From JADJPG01 sp964491875 (GTDB lineage Bacteria; Verrucomicrobiota; Verrucomicrobiia; Limisphaerales; JADJPG01): a stretch of DNA of 64,000 nucleotides. A program made the translations under genes and the position numbers. Shown in pieces: positions 61,956-64,000 of the stretch. Below the pieces are notes generated by a model. It saw only the letters and a program-made list of their open reading frames with translations, was not told the DNA's origin and did no database searches. Location: NCBI GenBank assembly GCA_964491875.1, contig CAZBIC010000013.1, forward strand, positions 96,743 to 160,742, given 5' to 3'. Position 1 is the first letter of the stretch. Each line of letters starts with the position of its first letter.

Positions 61956-62666
61956 TCAATTCGCCAGCTTGAGGAACGGCACGACGTGCTTGGCCAGTTG
62001 CGCGGCGGTAAGTTTCAACGCTTCCTCGTACTGGATGGCGTCGGCCACGTCGAACTTCCCGGAGCTGACGCGGCGCAGGGTCGCGAGATGCGCGCCGCAG
62101 CCGAGCTTCTGTCCCAGCTCGTGCGCGAGCGTGCGGACGTAGGTGCCCTTGGTGCAGGCCACGCGGAAGAAGGCGTAGGGTTCCTCGTAGAGCGTGAAGC
62201 GGAAGTTGTAGATGTGGATGAGCCGCGCCTTGCGTTCCACTTCCTTGCCCTGACGCGCGAGCTTGTAGAGCGGCACGCCGCCCACTTTCACAGCCGAGAC
62301 CATCGGCGGTTCCTGCATGATGTCACCGATGAAGCTCTCGGCGGCTTCGTTCAGCTTGTCGACGGACAGGGGCGGCACCGGCTTGGTTTCCAGAATCTGG
62401 CCGTCGGTGTCGAAGCTGTTGGTGGTTTCTCCGAACTTGATCCAGCCGGAGTAAACCTTGTCGTCGGACATCAGCTTCTCGGAGAGCTTGGTGCCGCGAC
62501 CGAGCAGCATGATGAGCAGTCCGGTGGCGTTCGGATCGAGGGTGCCGCAGTGGCCGACCTTCTTGATGGCAAAGCCGTCGCGAATTTCATCCACGATATC
62601 GTGTGAGGTGGGGCCGGCTGGCTTGTCGATCAGCACGGCGCCGTCGAGCGCGTCAAAGGCGTGCAT
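61956..62666 (-). CDS. truB: tRNA pseudouridine55 synthase
   Basis: 236 aa. It converts U55 to pseudouridine in the T-loop of most tRNAs, in the cytoplasm. The catalytic Asp is Asp 44 in GHCGTLDPNATGLL; other family blocks are LIDKPAGPTSHDIVDEIR (12-29), KVYSGWIKFGETTNSFDTDG, QEPPMVSAVKVGGVPLYKLARQG and CTKGTYVRTLAHELGQKLGCGAHLATLRR. The length is that of a core enzyme without a large C-terminal PUA domain. It starts 3 bp after the nrnA stop and is 12 bp before the small lipoprotein, so it is part of a tight operon with rbfA and nrnA, the usual translation-related cluster. Confidence 0.97.
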   Translation of the reverse strand: MHAFDALDGAVLIDKPAGPTSHDIVDEIRDGFAIKKVGHCGTLDPNATGLLIMLLGRGTKLSEKLMSDDKVYSGWIKFGETTNSFDTDGQILETKPVPPLSVDKLNEAAESFIGDIMQEPPMVSAVKVGGVPLYKLARQGKEVERKARLIHIYNFRFTLYEEPYAFFRVACTKGTYVRTLAHELGQKLGCGAHLATLRRVSSGKFDVADAIQYEEALKLTAAQLAKHVVPFLKLAN

Positions 62667-62669
62667 GAT

Positions 62670-63650
62670 TCAGCGGGTGGAGTGGAGGGCTTTCTTGATG
62701 GCGTTGAGCACGCGGCGTTGCGCGGCGATGGGCTTGCCCGGGATGCGGGCGCCGGCCGCGGCACGATGTCCGCCGCCGCCGAACAGGCCGGCAATGGCGT
62801 TCACGTCCACATCGTCGCTCTTGGAACGGAGACTGATGCGGGTGAGTTCCGGCTCGGCTTCCTCGAACACGCAGGCGACGACGACGCCTTCAATCGCACG
62901 AATGTGATCGATGAGACCTTCCGCGTCATCGCGCTGGGCGCCGGTGCGGGCGAAGTCGCGTTTCTTCAGCCAGAAGTAGCCAGTGCGTTTGTCGTGGGTG
63001 AGATGAAACTTGTTGTAGACGTGCCGCAGGAGCTGCACTCGCGCGAGCGGATACGACTGGTAAACTTCCTGGGAGATGCGGCCGAGGTCCGCGCCCTTCT
63101 CCACCAGATGGCTGGCGACCTGAAACGTCGCGGGCGTGGTGCTCTGGTACTGGAACGAGCCGGTGTCGGTGGAGACGGCGGTGAAGAGGCAGTCCGCGAT
63201 GGCGCGGGTGATGGGCCAATGGCCAGCCTTGAGCAGACGATAAATGAGCTCGCCGGAGGAAGGTTCCTTGGAGGAAACCCAGTTAATGTCCGCGTAGCGG
63301 GTGTTACTGGCGTGGTGATCGATGTTGATGAAGACCTTTCGATCGCCAATGCACTCGGAGGCTTTACCGAGTCGCTCGAAGCTGGCGCAGTCGGTCGCGA
63401 TAACACAATCGAAGGATCGGCCGGGCTTGGGGAGTTCGAACATCTTCTGCGCGTCGAGGAAGGCGAGTTTGTCGGGAACGGGATGTTCGTTCCAGCAGGT
63501 GACGTCCTTTCCGTCGGCCTTCAGCGCGAGGGCGAGCCCGAGTTGCGAGCCGATGCAATCACCGTCCGGACGCACATGGCCGACAATGCAGATCTTCCTG
63601 CTGTCGCGGATGGTTTCGATGATCTTCTGGACCGTGCGGTTCAGCTTCAT
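62670..63650 (-). CDS. nrnA: DHH/DHHA1 phosphoesterase, NrnA-like
   Basis: 326 aa. Bifunctional nanoRNase/pAp phosphatase of the DHH family: degrades 2-5-nt RNAs and may dephosphorylate 3'-phosphoadenosine 5'-phosphate. Motifs: VGHVRPDGDCIGSQLGLA (Asp 29, Asp 31), ATDCAS (Asp 87), NIDHHASNTRYA (Asp-His-His 111-113), DTGSFQYQSTTP, and the DHHA1 end LFGGGGHRAAAG (about 288-299). The metal ligands look complete. Its start overlaps the rbfA stop as ATGA (63647-63650), implying translational coupling, and truB follows after 3 bp. The gene order rbfA-nrnA-truB is common in bacteria. Confidence 0.95.
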   Translation of the reverse strand: MKLNRTVQKIIETIRDSRKICIVGHVRPDGDCIGSQLGLALALKADGKDVTCWNEHPVPDKLAFLDAQKMFELPKPGRSFDCVIATDCASFERLGKASECIGDRKVFINIDHHASNTRYADINWVSSKEPSSGELIYRLLKAGHWPITRAIADCLFTAVSTDTGSFQYQSTTPATFQVASHLVEKGADLGRISQEVYQSYPLARVQLLRHVYNKFHLTHDKRTGYFWLKKRDFARTGAQRDDAEGLIDHIRAIEGVVVACVFEEAEPELTRISLRSKSDDVDVNAIAGLFGGGGHRAAAGARIPGKPIAAQRRVLNAIKKALHSTR

Positions 63651-64000
63651 TTTTCCGGCATGCCCTTTTCAAGTTCCTCGATCAACTTGAGCACCCGGTT
63701 GCCGCGCTCGATCGAATCATCCAGCGAGAAGCGGAGCTGCGGGGTGTACTTGAGGATGACTTCCCGGGCGACGTATTCCTGGATGAAGGGCCGCGCCTTG
63801 TGCAGCAAAGAGAGACCGATCTTCTGCTGGTCCGGCTTGCCGAGGATGCTGATGTAGACGCGGGCGGTCCGCAGGTCGCCGCCCATCTCGACGTCGTTGA
63901 CGCAGATGAGGCCGCCGTCGCCGACGGGACTTTCCCTGCGACCTGAGCGATCAACTCTTGCTCGGGTGACAAAACCACCGGCGCAAGGGCCTCCGGCTCT
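63647..64000 (-). CDS. rbfA: Ribosome-binding factor A, 5' end beyond window, possible frameshift
   Basis: RbfA assists maturation of the 30S subunit. The frame encodes GGLICVNDVEMGGDLRTARVYISILGK, then QEYVAREVILKYTPQLRFSLDDSIERGNRVLKLIEELEKG, which match the second half of RbfA (KH-like fold). It ends in ATGA overlap with nrnA. Upstream the frame is open to the window edge but reads RAGGPCAGGFVTRARVDRS, unlike the usual RbfA N-terminus. In another frame the same DNA reads SPEQELIAQV, which fits an N-terminal helix better and would join the main frame if one base were missing near 63930. Either the real gene has a divergent start, or there is a frameshift (natural or sequencing). A start at ATG 63886 would be a truncated protein. 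Confidence 0.85.
   Translation of the reverse strand, partial: RAGGPCAGGFVTRARVDRSGRRESPVGDGGLICVNDVEMGGDLRTARVYISILGKPDQQKIGLSLLHKARPFIQEYVAREVILKYTPQLRFSLDDSIERGNRVLKLIEELEKGMPEK

Overview
The window looks like a chromosomal segment of a high-GC member of the Verrucomicrobiota (PVC superphylum), probably a Pedosphaera/Limisphaerales-type lineage. This is inferred from gene content, not from a marker gene: Planctomycete-type cytochrome/DUF1549/DUF1553/DUF1501/PPC proteins, CotH and lamin-tail (LTD) surface proteins, a serine/threonine kinase fused to WD40 repeats beside an ECF sigma factor, GYF_2 membrane proteins, and several families of short palindromic repeats. Housekeeping genes (rnr, Sua5/TsaC-type gene, trpD, rbfA-nrnA-truB) lie between large secreted proteins.

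Layout. 1-15510 (minus strand): Sua5-type tRNA-modification gene; a tight group of DUF1549/DUF1553 cytochrome-like protein, two tiny membrane proteins and a decapeptide-repeat protein; a Tat-exported DUF1501 protein; a doubtful hypothetical gene; RNase R with a long basic tail; a PPC-domain protein; a cytochrome-c/WD40 protein; and a CotH protein cut by the left edge. A plus-strand DUF559 endonuclease-like gene sits between two copies of a ~210-bp repeat at 7.8-8.7 kb. 16018-27069 (plus): two large secreted proteins (Ig/PA14 and LTD/CotH) separated by a clear terminator, trpD between two palindromic repeat elements, and a pair of paralogous GYF_2 membrane proteins. 27102-33828 (minus): ECF sigma factor, Ser/Thr kinase-WD40, and a secreted PI-PLC with PKD-like domains. 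The kinase and PI-PLC genes are preceded by nearly identical 28-nt promoter-like sequences.

34142-48402 (plus) is a close-packed operon: a parvulin-type (PpiC) lipoprotein, a 603-residue secreted protein, a 3464-residue giant protein and a 310-residue TSP3-like protein. The giant carries P/Homo-B, LamG and HAF-like modules, then a helical region with a hydrophobic centre and a C-terminus that resembles Tc-toxin A subunits. This is my best candidate for an undescribed system: a parvulin-assisted surface or toxin-like assembly. 48570-61467 (plus): a radical SAM/SPASM protein, a 2016-residue LTD/CotH protein, and a second DUF1549/DUF1553 + membrane protein + DUF1501 set. 61545-64000 (minus): rbfA (partial) - nrnA - truB - small lipoprotein.

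Most large proteins here carry export signals and carbohydrate- or protein-binding beta domains, so the region is devoted mainly to the cell surface and periplasm. Function calls come from motif recognition by eye; no database search was possible. No tRNA, rRNA, CRISPR array, transposase or integrase was recognised.
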